Part shown: one piece after another, positions 15,378 through 22,623 of the stretch
Position numbering within the stretch: the first letter of the stretch is position 1
Layout: the number at the start of each line of letters is the position of its first letter
IMG/VR virus record: IMGVR_UViG_3300044695_003258
Location: 1-33,693 of that record
Strand: one strand, 5' to 3'
DNA: 33,693 nt
From: a virus
The notes under the pieces: generated by a model
Seen by the model: the letters and a program-made list of their open reading frames with translations, nothing else
Told to the model about the DNA's origin: nothing
The model's database searches: none
Translations under genes and position numbers: made by a program

Positions 15378-17033
15378 ATGGCATTCCCGATTATCCCGAA
15401 AAAGAGGAGCGGGGCGACGGGCTCGCCGACCTCGCTGACCGTTGGGGAGCTTGCCGTCAACACCGCCACCGGAGAGTTATTCCTGGGCGGTGATTCCGCG
15501 GTGCTCCTGCTTAACCCGCCGACGGCAGCGGGCACTACGGCAACCGAGCGCACAGGCGACGGTACAACCACGGCGTTTACTTTCACGGGCTACAACGGCA
15601 CGGCCGACGGCGGCTACCTGGTGAGCGTGGGAGGCATCGACCAGCCGCCCAGCAAGTACGCAGTGAGCAGCACCGCAGGCGGGACTATTACGTTTGTGGA
15701 GGCTCCGACGGCGGGGGAACTTATTAGCATCCGGGCGCTCGTTGCTAGCGGTGGCGGTGGCGGTGGATCGGGAACAATCACCAGCATTACGGCAGGCGCC
15801 GGGCTTGACGGGGGGACGATTACGGACTCCGGCACGATCTCAATGCCAGACGTGGGCACGCCACAAACCGCAGTCGGAGGCGGGCTTGTGATCCCGGTGA
15901 TTAGCACCGATGCGCAAGGGCGTGTTACTGCGCTGACTACAGCGGCTAACCCTGCTCTGACGACCACTCAGATCGCAGGGCTATCGACGACGGCACCCGC
16001 TGCGTTGTCAATGTCCGCAGTGGTGGGCTTGTCTACATTTGCCGCCCGTGCGGATCATCAACATGAGTTTCCAACGGCCGCCCAAGTTGGCGCGCTGGGA
16101 GCAACTGCAACCGCTAGCGGCGACCTTGCAGGCGCTTATCCTGCGCCAACTTTGGCAGCCATCACGACCGCGCAGAGCAATGTGGGGAGCAGCACGCAGA
16201 TACCCGTCATAAGCATTGACGCCAAGGGCAGAGTAACAAGCTTGTCCTCTGTAACAGCAGCAGTCTCCTATTCCGCAGATGCCTTAATTGTTGCAGGGGG
16301 CGGGGGCGGCGGAAGCCAAGTTAGCGCAGTTGCTAATGCAGGCGGCGGCGGAGCTGGCGGACTTTTAGCAGTGCCTGTTACCTTCACCGGGGGAGTATCT
16401 TATGCCATTACAGTAGGGGCTGGAGGGGCAGTTGATACAAATGGATCAAACTCTTTGATTGGAGTTTTGAGTACCAGTGTTGGCGGCGGCAAAGGTGGTG
16501 GATTATCATCTGGAGCTGCTGGAGGCAACGGGGGATCGGGAGGAGGCGGCACATCTAGTGGCACTATTGGGGCGGGCGGATCAGGCACTACAGGACAAGG
16601 CTTTGCTGGCGGGCAAGGGTCCAATAGTGGCAGCTTTATCGGTGGTGGTGGCGGCGGTGCTGGTGCAGCCGGGACAAGTGGCATTGCAGGGGGGAATGGT
16701 GGGGCTGGAACATCAAATTCATTTTCAGGAACTGCTGCATTTTACGGCGGCGGCGGCGGCGGCGGTGGAAACGCTGGAGTCTTTGGCGCCGGAGGAAATG
16801 GCGGCGGCGGCAGGGGCGGAACTAATATTGCAGGATCGGCAGTTGCTGGCACTGCAAACACTGGCGGCGGCGGCGGCGGCAGCGCTGCGAGCTCAATTCC
16901 TGCGGCTCCGGGAGGATCTGGGATTGTAATTATTAAATATGCGGGATCTCAACGTGGCACAGGCGGCACTGTTACAACGGCTGGTGGCAATACAATTCAC
17001 ACATTTTTAACTTCGGGAACTTTTATTGCTTAA
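15378..17033 (+). CDS. Tail fibre-type protein 2 with polyglycine domain
   Basis: A 551-residue protein. Residues 1-40 are paralogous to the previous gene product. The shaft holds GGGLVIPVISTDAQGRVTAL and a second copy IPVISIDAKGRVTSL, a repeat often seen in phage fibres. From about residue 303 to the end the protein is dominated by glycine (runs of 5-8 Gly split by Ser, Ala, Asn, Thr). It closes with SGIVIIKYAG and FLTSGTFIA. Such glycine-rich domains fold as packed polyglycine helices in phage adhesins and are adaptable host-recognition tips. GGC-repeat DNA makes this stretch prone to copy-number change. Confidence 0.8.
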   Translation: MAFPIIPKKRSGATGSPTSLTVGELAVNTATGELFLGGDSAVLLLNPPTAAGTTATERTGDGTTTAFTFTGYNGTADGGYLVSVGGIDQPPSKYAVSSTAGGTITFVEAPTAGELISIRALVASGGGGGGSGTITSITAGAGLDGGTITDSGTISMPDVGTPQTAVGGGLVIPVISTDAQGRVTALTTAANPALTTTQIAGLSTTAPAALSMSAVVGLSTFAARADHQHEFPTAAQVGALGATATASGDLAGAYPAPTLAAITTAQSNVGSSTQIPVISIDAKGRVTSLSSVTAAVSYSADALIVAGGGGGGSQVSAVANAGGGGAGGLLAVPVTFTGGVSYAITVGAGGAVDTNGSNSLIGVLSTSVGGGKGGGLSSGAAGGNGGSGGGGTSSGTIGAGGSGTTGQGFAGGQGSNSGSFIGGGGGGAGAAGTSGIAGGNGGAGTSNSFSGTAAFYGGGGGGGGNAGVFGAGGNGGGGRGGTNIAGSAVAGTANTGGGGGGSAASSIPAAPGGSGIVIIKYAGSQRGTGGTVTTAGGNTIHTFLTSGTFIA

Positions 17034-17034
17034 C

Positions 17035-17400
17035 ATGGCACACTTTGCAAAAGTACTTAATGGACAAGTGGTTGAAGTGATTGTTTCGGATTTTGATTTC
17101 TTTTCTAAATTTATAGACACATCGCCAGGAACTTGGCTGCAAACCAGCTACAACACCCGTGGAGGCGTGCATTACGGGCAGGACGGGCAACCTGACGGCG
17201 GTGTGGCATTACGCGCCAACTACGCGGGCGTCGGGCACATTTATAACGCTGCCGAGGACGTTTTCCACGCTCCGCAGCCTTTCCCATCGTGGACCATTTC
17301 CGCGCCAACTTGGCTCTGGCAGCCTCCCGTGCCAATGCCGCAGGACAATAAAGCGTATACTTGGAGCGAGGCCAAACTGAACTGGATTGAACTTAACTAA
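17035..17400 (+). CDS. Conserved fibre-associated protein between two fibres
   Basis: A 121-residue protein starting at the ATG after the upstream stop (MAHFAKVLNGQVVEVIVSDF). The segments GTWLQTSYNTRGGVHYG, LRANYAGVGHIYNAAEDVFH and PQPFPSWTI match a family I know from aquatic (especially cyanobacterial) phages, where it sits beside tail fibre genes. Its role is not known. An accessory or fibre-cap function is inferred from position. It is flanked by two polyglycine fibre genes. Confidence 0.7.
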   Translation: MAHFAKVLNGQVVEVIVSDFDFFSKFIDTSPGTWLQTSYNTRGGVHYGQDGQPDGGVALRANYAGVGHIYNAAEDVFHAPQPFPSWTISAPTWLWQPPVPMPQDNKAYTWSEAKLNWIELN

Positions 17401-17402
17401 CC

Positions 17403-19070
17403 ATGCCACTCAACTCTCCAATCATTACCGGCGACGTGTCCGGCGGGTTGCATTCGACAAAAGTCGAAAAACTCCAAAACAACGCAGTGGCAGCAACGGC
17501 ACCGACCAGCGGCCAAGTGCTGACTTGGGACGGCACACAGTGGGCTCCGGCAGCCTCTACGGGCGGCGGGGGGGGTGGTGCAAACGGGCTGACTTATTAC
17601 CTCAACCATGGCACCAATGCAGACGCGCCGACAACCAACCTGCCAAACACGCCTAAACAGCTAGGCCGCAGTGCAGACGCATCGCAGACGACCGCGACGA
17701 CCGGCACGTTGACCGTAGACACATGGACGGCATTTGCCGGATTTGTCAGCGAGTCCACACCGCAGGATCCTGGCGCGTCAGACATCCCGGCTGGCCTGTG
17801 GGACCTTAACCTCTGGGTTTATGGGGTCCAAGATCCTAACCACGATAACAGTGTTCGCGCCAAGGTGTTTAAGTACGACGGCGTAAACGCTCCGACATTG
17901 CTGGCAACTTCTGCTCCTGTTGCTATCACGGAAACGTCTTCGCTGGTTGCAATTAGCGTGTTGGTGCCAGAGACCGCCATGCTGGTGACAGATCGCATCT
18001 TTGTGACCTTAGAGGCGTTTGCAACCGGCAACGGACACAGCGTCACAGCGCAGTTTGGCGACGGCACTCCTTCGCACGTCCACACTTCCCTCGGGCTAGT
18101 GGCAGGCACGGGGCTTTGGAAAAACGTGGCGGGCACGTTGCAAAGTCCGGCGAGCTTGCTGGTTGACGCAGACGTGGACGCAGCGGCGGCTATTGCGCAA
18201 AGCAAAATCAGTGGGCTGACAACTGACCTTGCTGCAAAGGCTGCAAAGACTGTTGTGGAAATTTTTACCAGCAACGGCACATGGACAAAACCTGCTGGAG
18301 CAGTTGCTGTGGATGTAGTGGTAATTTCTGCTGGTGGCGGAGGCGCATCTGGTCGTAAGGCTGGCGTTTCCTCACAGGCTTCTGGTGGGGGCGGCGGGGG
18401 CGGTGGATCGTATTCAATGCGCAATATTTCAGCTGCACTACTTGGTGCGACAGAAGCTGTTATTGTTGGGACAGGTGGGACTGGCGGCGCTGCTGTAACA
18501 GTAAATGCGACCAACGGTAACGCTGGCGCTGCTGGAGGAAATTCATCTTTTGGAAATTGGATACAAGTGTCGGGAGGTGGAGGCGCTGGGATTGTAACAA
18601 CCGCAAGTGGACCTGCTGGCGCTTCTTCAAGTGCCCGCGCCATGTTTCAAGGCGCCAACGGATCTGCGGGAGGCGCAGGGGCAGGAGTTCTTAGCAGTGG
18701 GTCAAATATAACCGTTGGCGGCGCTGGCGGCGGCGCTGGCGGCGGACTTCCAGCTTCTGCCACTGTTGGATTCACAGGAAGCGCAGGAGGAACGCAGCTT
18801 GGAAGTTGGATAACTGGTGGCACTGCCTCCGGCGGAACGATTGGAGGCAACGGTGCATCTGCTCCAAGCGTAACAGTAGGATTCACCGCTAGTGGCAGCG
18901 CAGGCGCAGGCGGCGGGTCTAGCGTTACGGGAAACGCCGGGAACGGTGGAAATGGTGGGCTTTACGGCGGCGCTGGTGGCGGCGGCGGCGCAGGACTTGA
19001 TTCCGTTGGCAATTCTGGCGCAGGCGGCAATGGAGCCAACGGAATTGTGGTTGTTACGACCTACTTCTAA
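17403..19070 (+). CDS. Tail fibre-type protein 3 with polyglycine domain
   Basis: A 555-residue protein. The N-terminus (MPLNSPIITGDVSGGLHSTK, then GQVLTWDGTQWAP) is a common fibre anchor and repeat pattern. The middle is a beta-rich domain (about 75-235). Residues from about 283 begin with EIFTSNGTWTKPAGAVAVDV, the usual opening of a glycine-rich tip domain, followed by about 250 residues of Gly-rich sequence ending NGIVVVTTYF. Together with fibre protein 2 this gives the phage two independent polyglycine adhesins. The stop overlaps the next start as TAATG. Confidence 0.8.
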   Translation: MPLNSPIITGDVSGGLHSTKVEKLQNNAVAATAPTSGQVLTWDGTQWAPAASTGGGGGGANGLTYYLNHGTNADAPTTNLPNTPKQLGRSADASQTTATTGTLTVDTWTAFAGFVSESTPQDPGASDIPAGLWDLNLWVYGVQDPNHDNSVRAKVFKYDGVNAPTLLATSAPVAITETSSLVAISVLVPETAMLVTDRIFVTLEAFATGNGHSVTAQFGDGTPSHVHTSLGLVAGTGLWKNVAGTLQSPASLLVDADVDAAAAIAQSKISGLTTDLAAKAAKTVVEIFTSNGTWTKPAGAVAVDVVVISAGGGGASGRKAGVSSQASGGGGGGGGSYSMRNISAALLGATEAVIVGTGGTGGAAVTVNATNGNAGAAGGNSSFGNWIQVSGGGGAGIVTTASGPAGASSSARAMFQGANGSAGGAGAGVLSSGSNITVGGAGGGAGGGLPASATVGFTGSAGGTQLGSWITGGTASGGTIGGNGASAPSVTVGFTASGSAGAGGGSSVTGNAGNGGNGGLYGGAGGGGGAGLDSVGNSGAGGNGANGIVVVTTYF

Positions 19071-19549
19071 TGTCTTTTCTTGCCAAACTCCTGCCTACAA
19101 TCGGCAATCTCCTAGGCGGTCCGCTGGGCGGGGCTGCCGTGGAGGCTGTTGGCAAAGCGCTCGGCATGAGCGACGCGACTGCCGACAAAGTGCAGCGTGC
19201 GCTGACCTCTGGCACCCTCACCGCCGAGCAGATTGCCGCATTGCAGGCCGCCGATATGCAGCTTAAGACCCGCATGGCCGAGCTGGGAATTGACGCTGAA
19301 AAGTTGGCAGCCGAGGACCGGGCGAGCGCTAGGGCCATGCAGACCTCCACGGGATCATGGGTGCCACCAGCGTTGGCGTGTACGCTCACCGTGTGCTACC
19401 TGGGGATCATCTGCGCGCTCCTCACGGGCGACATGAAGCTGTGGAGCGACCCAACGCTGACGCTGCTGCTGGGAGGGCTCACATCGGGCTTCACCGCAGT
19501 GTTGGGGTTTTACTTTGGCGCGGCGCACAAGCAGCAGGAACGCAAATGA
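19070..19549 (+). CDS. Holin-like membrane protein
   Basis: A 159-residue protein. The amphipathic N-terminal third contains ADKVQRALTSGTLTAEQIAA. A charged middle (KTRMAELGIDAEKLAAEDRA) is followed by two hydrophobic segments near residues 100-119 (WVPPALACTLTVCYLGIICA) and 128-150 (TLTLLLGGLTSGFTAVLGFYFG), and a charged end HKQQERK. This matches a phage protein family annotated as holins with 2-3 membrane spans, in which a helical cytoplasmic region precedes the spans. It starts the lysis region right after the fibres. Confidence 0.7.
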   Translation: MSFLAKLLPTIGNLLGGPLGGAAVEAVGKALGMSDATADKVQRALTSGTLTAEQIAALQAADMQLKTRMAELGIDAEKLAAEDRASARAMQTSTGSWVPPALACTLTVCYLGIICALLTGDMKLWSDPTLTLLLGGLTSGFTAVLGFYFGAAHKQQERK

Positions 19550-19785
19550 CTATCACCCCCGGCAACCTTTCCATGCTACTTGCCATTGCATCATCCGTTG
19601 CCCCCGGTACTTGGGCGCTTGTGGCTGGTGTTGCTGGAATAGCAGTTGGCTTTTTCGGAAAACAAATTTATGACCGTACTTCCAGTCCCGACAATTCCAG
19701 CAATGCAGGCTCGCTACCTCGGCGCAACCCCACCCGCAGGACTCGTAGTCCTATCGGCCGCAAAAAGAGTCCTCCCGCCCGCTAG
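19546..19785 (+). CDS. Small membrane protein in lysis region
   Basis: A 79-residue ORF overlapping the holin-like gene by four bases (ATGA). Residues 8-38 form a hydrophobic segment (LSMLLAIASSVAPGTWALVA and following), and the C-terminal half is Ser/Arg/Pro-rich and strongly basic. It overlaps the next ORF in another frame for 116 bases, so part of its tail may be constrained by that gene. It could be an antiholin or an inner-membrane spanin-type protein, but no coiled coil is visible. Confidence 0.5.
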   Translation: MTITPGNLSMLLAIASSVAPGTWALVAGVAGIAVGFFGKQIYDRTSSPDNSSNAGSLPRRNPTRRTRSPIGRKKSPPAR

Positions 19786-19903
19786 CATGGATGGGACGGG
19801 ACTTCCCGCCGACAAGATCATGCCGTACTCTGGTATTTATGACGCCGCCGGAAGACTCCCTCTCGTACCAGGACCAGGCACAACTTTCCTCGCACGTGTC
19901 TAA
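19670..19903 (+). CDS. Small Pro-rich protein overlapping its neighbours
   Basis: A 77-residue ORF from the ATG at 19670 (MTVLPVPTIPAMQARYLGAT), with a proline-rich body and the segment GTGLPADKIMPYSGIYDAAG. A TTG 24 bases upstream would extend it slightly. It is embedded in overlapping frames like an Rz/Rz1 pair, but it lacks the lipobox Cys expected of an outer-membrane spanin. The composition looks coding, but the function is unknown. Confidence 0.45.
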   Translation: MTVLPVPTIPAMQARYLGATPPAGLVVLSAAKRVLPPASMDGTGLPADKIMPYSGIYDAAGRLPLVPGPGTTFLARV

Positions 19904-20066
19904 TCGCCATCTGCTCGACCTCGCAACCGTTAATCTGGCAAACGTCAGCGCTTTGGCGTTGTCGTTAAGCGAGGTCGAGCAGTGGATCCGGGTGGCGGGT
20001 TGCTTGCTGGCAGCGGTTTTCACTGCGCTGAAAATCGTGGAAACAATACGCAGCCTCCGTAAATAG
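19839..20066 (+). CDS. Small protein with one C-terminal membrane span
   Basis: A 75-residue ORF starting at the ATG at 19839 (MTPPEDSLSYQDQAQLSSHV); an ATG at 19791 is an alternative. It has a helical middle (LLDLATVNLANVSALALSLS) and one hydrophobic segment (IRVAGCLLAAVFTALKIVET) followed by basic IRSLRK. Small size, one span and its place between holin and endolysin suggest a second holin, an antiholin or a lysis regulator. Confidence 0.55.
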   Translation: MTPPEDSLSYQDQAQLSSHVSNRHLLDLATVNLANVSALALSLSEVEQWIRVAGCLLAAVFTALKIVETIRSLRK

Positions 20067-20070
20067 CTGC

Positions 20071-20817
20071 ATGGCAAACATAACCCGAAGCTGGCGCAGA
20101 TTCTTGGCCGTCGGGTGTAGCCACGGGCACCACGCGGATCAGGCGCTGCTAAAAAAGGTGCTGGCGTTCAAGGCGCGTTGGAAACCAGCGGTGACAATCC
20201 ATCTGGGCGACGCAATTGACCTCGCGTGTTTGCGTGCCGGTGCGGCCGGAACCGCTGACGACGCAGTGGATCCCGAGAGCGACCTGCAAGATGGGCTTGC
20301 GTTCCTGCACCAGCTTGAGCCGCGCCTCTACTTTTTGGGAAACCACGAGGCCCGCCTGAACACACTGATGGAATCACCGCGTGCCATTGTGGCGGCACTG
20401 GCAGGTCGTGTAATGGGGCAGATCACCGACCAGGCTAAACGGATGCGCTGCGAGGTCGTGGACTATAATTTCCAGCACGGGTGGAGGCAGCTGGGAGACA
20501 CGCTTTTTGGGCACGGGTACATGGTTAATGAGCAGGCCGTACGCGATCACGCCGAGGCCGTGTGCGGCGGGACTGCTAGCAAAGTTGTGATCGCACATCT
20601 GCACCGGGTGACGCAGGCCGAGGGGCGCAACAGGGCGCATCCTACGGGGTATTGCGTGGGCTGGATGGGAGACAAAAACGCGATGGGCTACGCGGCAAAC
20701 CGGAGGGCGACAACCAGCTGGAGCCGAGGGTTTGCTTGGGGAGAATATTGCGATACAGAAACCGTTGTCTGGCTTGCCAAAGAAACACACGCCGGGGACT
20801 TCCGGCTGCCGATATGA
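20071..20817 (+). CDS. Calcineurin-like metallophosphoesterase
   Basis: A 248-residue protein with the metal-binding motifs of the calcineurin-like superfamily: GCSHGHH (15-21, replacing the common GDxH form), HLGDAID with G46-D47, LGNHEARL (89-96), FGHGY near 146-150 and AHLHRV (175-180). The first motif has Ser where Asp is usual, so one metal ligand may come from elsewhere. Phage members of this family are often DNA or RNA phosphodiesterases, but the substrate cannot be read from sequence. It lies between the lysis membrane proteins and the endolysin and overlaps the next gene as ATGA. Confidence 0.82.
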   Translation: MANITRSWRRFLAVGCSHGHHADQALLKKVLAFKARWKPAVTIHLGDAIDLACLRAGAAGTADDAVDPESDLQDGLAFLHQLEPRLYFLGNHEARLNTLMESPRAIVAALAGRVMGQITDQAKRMRCEVVDYNFQHGWRQLGDTLFGHGYMVNEQAVRDHAEAVCGGTASKVVIAHLHRVTQAEGRNRAHPTGYCVGWMGDKNAMGYAANRRATTSWSRGFAWGEYCDTETVVWLAKETHAGDFRLPI

Positions 20818-21035
20818 AAAACACACTGCTAGAGCTACTTAAGGCTGAATTGGTTGGAGAAAATCCGCCCCTGGGATGGTACTCAATCAACGACATTGCG
20901 GAAAAGCTGGGGGTAAAAAGAGGCGTTGTGGAAGCATTGGTTGTGCGCAAGGGCTGGGAATGTAAAAAATATCGTGCGCAAACCCGTGATGGAAAAACCA
21001 CTTTGACAAACCATTATCACGTTGGAAAGCTATGA
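20814..21035 (+). CDS. Small helix-turn-helix protein
   Basis: A 73-residue protein with a likely winged or MarR-like HTH: WYSINDIAEKLGVKRGVVEA (about residues 22-41), preceded by an amphipathic helix and followed by a basic strand segment (RAQTRDGKTTLTNHYHVGKL). It could regulate late or lysis genes, or assist DNA transactions. It overlaps both neighbours by four bases. Confidence 0.65.
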   Translation: MKNTLLELLKAELVGENPPLGWYSINDIAEKLGVKRGVVEALVVRKGWECKKYRAQTRDGKTTLTNHYHVGKL

Positions 21036-21256
21036 CCACAGCCGAAAAACAAGCGCACCTTGAGCGCGTAGCTGCTGACTTGGGAGAGTATTTTGATTGC
21101 GTCCAAATATTGGCGCATGACAGCGACACCGACACCTATCAGACTTTTGAGGCTGGCTCTGGCAGCCTCTACGCTCGCATGTACCAGGCACTCAGATGGT
21201 CCGAGCACCCGCAGGAATGTGAACTAATTGAGGAGGACGAAGACGATGAATCTTAG
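21032..21256 (+). CDS. Small acidic protein
   Basis: A 74-residue protein (MTTAEKQAHLERVAADLGEY and following) with a helical start, a DSDTDTYQTFEAGSGSLYAR hairpin-like middle and an acidic IEEDEDDES tail. The tail codons create the GAGGAGGACGAAGAC Shine-Dalgarno stretch of the endolysin gene, which starts before this stop. No family is recognised. Similar small proteins of unknown role occur in many phages. Confidence 0.65.
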   Translation: MTTAEKQAHLERVAADLGEYFDCVQILAHDSDTDTYQTFEAGSGSLYARMYQALRWSEHPQECELIEEDEDDES

Positions 21257-21848
21257 CGAACGTGGGATTGAGGCAATTATCCGCTGGGAAACCGGCGGCG
21301 AGGCATATTACGACCCTAACCCGGAATGGCCCGGTGAGAGCAGCGGCGTAACCATCGGCATTGGCTGGGATCTGGGTATGACTCCCGCCAGCGAGACGAC
21401 TAGGGCGTGGGCACCGCACTTGCCACCCTCGACGCTGGCCGCACTTGTGGGCGTCTCTGGGCGGCATGGCGAGGCGGCGCAGACGGTCCTGCCCTATGTT
21501 AGGCACCTGTCCATCCCTTGGGCCGCTGCAATGGCCGTATTTGAGGCGGTGACGCTGCCGACTTGGTATCTGCGGACGCTCAGGATCTACCCGCAGGCTG
21601 AGGAGCTGCCCGGGGACTGCACTGCGGCGCTGGTCTCGCTGGTGTTTAATCGAGGTTCCGCACTGTCCGGTGACCGGCGTCGTGAAATGTGCAACATCCA
21701 AGCGTTGCTCAAGACCGGCAACTTCAAAGAGATTCCCAACCAATTTCGCGAAATGGTCCGGCTATGGCCTAACAGCAAGGGACTTAGGCGCAGGAGGCAG
21801 GAAGAGGCTGATTTGTTTGAGGCTGGACTCGTGCCCGCTGGCGAGTAG
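21246..21848 (+). CDS. Endolysin (lysozyme-like muramidase)
   Basis: A 200-residue protein with the T4-lysozyme/GH24 pattern: SERGIEAIIRWETGGEAYYD (probable catalytic Glu at E15), Asp at D23, and GVTIGIGWDLG (34-44) with T36 in the third active-site position. Later conserved-looking segments are CTAALVSLVFNRGSAL and FREMVRLWPNSKGLRRRRQE, the helical C-terminal lobe. It would cut peptidoglycan after the holins open the inner membrane. There is no signal peptide, so export is probably holin-dependent. A strong Shine-Dalgarno lies in the tail of the previous gene. Confidence 0.85.
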   Translation: MNLSERGIEAIIRWETGGEAYYDPNPEWPGESSGVTIGIGWDLGMTPASETTRAWAPHLPPSTLAALVGVSGRHGEAAQTVLPYVRHLSIPWAAAMAVFEAVTLPTWYLRTLRIYPQAEELPGDCTAALVSLVFNRGSALSGDRRREMCNIQALLKTGNFKEIPNQFREMVRLWPNSKGLRRRRQEEADLFEAGLVPAGE

Positions 21849-21903
21849 ATCATTTCGTTGAGCTCACCGATATGGTGTAGCCGTTACAGTTTGCCGTATG
21901 GTG

Positions 21904-21920
21904 CGCAGGGAGAGCCTGCG
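21904..21920 (+). other. GAGAG-loop hairpin in intergenic region
   Basis: In the 152-base gap after the endolysin, CGCAGG (21904-21909) pairs with CCTGCG (21915-21920) around a GAGAG loop. The preceding bases GGTGCG resemble those before the fourth hairpin of the array at 32725-33081. A T-rich GCTTGTTTTCC stretch follows about 8 bases later, so it may also act as a weak terminator. No gene was found in this gap. Confidence 0.45.
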
Positions 21921-21966
21921 ACGGGGCTTGTTTTCCTCATGAAACAAAGGCACTTGTGACGCTAAT

Positions 21967-21994
21967 TTGACAGCCAAGCGGGTTTGGCTAAGTT
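21967..21994 (+). promoter_or_regulatory. Operator/promoter site 1
   Basis: TTGACA (21967-21972) is followed by the 18-bp near-palindrome AGCCAAGCGGGTTTGGCT (21972-21989) and TAAGTT at the -10 position (16-bp spacer, weak match). The start codon of the next gene is at 22001, so a transcript from here would be nearly leaderless. The same palindrome occurs again at 22384-22401, which supports a shared regulator. Confidence 0.6.
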
Positions 21995-22000
21995 GTAGGG

Positions 22001-22225
22001 ATGAAGCAGCCCGAAGACCCAATTAACCATCCCGCTCATTACACCGCTCACCCGTCCGGGGTAGAGTGCATCAAAATAACCGAGCACCATAACTTCTGTA
22101 TCGGCAATGCCATCAAGTACTTGTGGCGGGCAGGCCAGAAGGGAGACGCCGTGCAGGATCTGCGCAAGGCGATCTGGTACATCGAGCGCGAAATCAACCG
22201 TTTACACCAAAATGGGAGCCGATAA
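22001..22225 (+). CDS. DUF3310 protein
   Basis: A 74-residue protein matching the DUF3310 pattern found in many phages: NHPAHYTAHPSGVECIKITE, then the helix GNAIKYLWRAGQKGDAVQDL and RKAIWYIEREINRL. The family is sometimes called a nucleotide kinase-like phage protein, but its activity is not established. The gene is first after the early operator, suggesting early expression. It overlaps the next ORF by 14 bases. Confidence 0.88.
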   Translation: MKQPEDPINHPAHYTAHPSGVECIKITEHHNFCIGNAIKYLWRAGQKGDAVQDLRKAIWYIEREINRLHQNGSR

Positions 22226-22373
22226 AACACTCCGCGAGCACTGCCAAGAAATGGGAAAACTGGGCGGTGCTGCAAAATCGCAAAAAAAAGCAGAGGCAGC
22301 GCGCCGAAATGCCAGCAAGCCGCGTCCTAAAGCGCGGAAAATCAATGCTTTAAGGCGGGCTAAAAATAATTGA
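22212..22373 (+). CDS. Very basic small protein
   Basis: A 53-residue protein (MGADKTLREHCQEMGKLGGA and following) with a Lys/Arg-rich C-terminal half. It probably binds nucleic acid or a host factor. Translation appears coupled to the overlapping DUF3310 gene. No family is assigned; some phage proteins with a GKLGG segment are similarly small and basic. Confidence 0.5.
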   Translation: MGADKTLREHCQEMGKLGGAAKSQKKAEAARRNASKPRPKARKINALRRAKNN

Positions 22374-22383
22374 TAAAATAGCT

Positions 22384-22401
22384 AGCCAAGCGTGCTTGGC
22401 T
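22384..22401 (+). promoter_or_regulatory. Operator site 2, perfect 18-bp palindrome
   Basis: AGCCAAGCGTGCTTGGCT is a perfect 8-2-8 palindrome. It differs at only two positions from site 1. Both are followed by GGCTAAG and then, a few bases on, a start codon (22417 here). TAAGAT at 22405-22410 could be a -10 box, though no good -35 is visible. Confidence 0.6.
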
Positions 22402-22416
22402 GGCTAAGATGGGCCC

Positions 22417-22623
22417 ATGACAACGAAGCTCTCCATTGAACGCAACAACATCACCTCAACCATTACTCTCCGTGACAGTTGGGCATACGCCGGACTGGTA
22501 GTGGCCGAAGAGACCCTCAACAACACCACACTTTACAGCGAAATTATGAGCCCCGAGCGCGCTCAAAATTTGGCTTACGATTTGTTGGGAAGCGGATGGC
22601 GAGTGATTGAGCACAGTCTCTAG
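22417..22623 (+). CDS. Small early protein of unknown function
   Basis: A 68-residue protein, MTTKLSIERNNITSTITLRD and following, with a beta-rich first half and a helix (SPERAQNLAYDLLGSGWRVI). It is alone behind operator site 2 and probably early. The last base of its TAG stop is the first base of the hammerhead ribozyme's stem II. Confidence 0.6.
   Translation: MTTKLSIERNNITSTITLRDSWAYAGLVVAEETLNNTTLYSEIMSPERAQNLAYDLLGSGWRVIEHSL

Noticed and set aside
17819-18643. 274-codon Pro/Ala-rich open frame on the - strand
   Set aside because: It is the complement of the glycine/alanine-rich fibre sequence (GGC and GCN codons read as Pro and Ala in reverse), not a gene.
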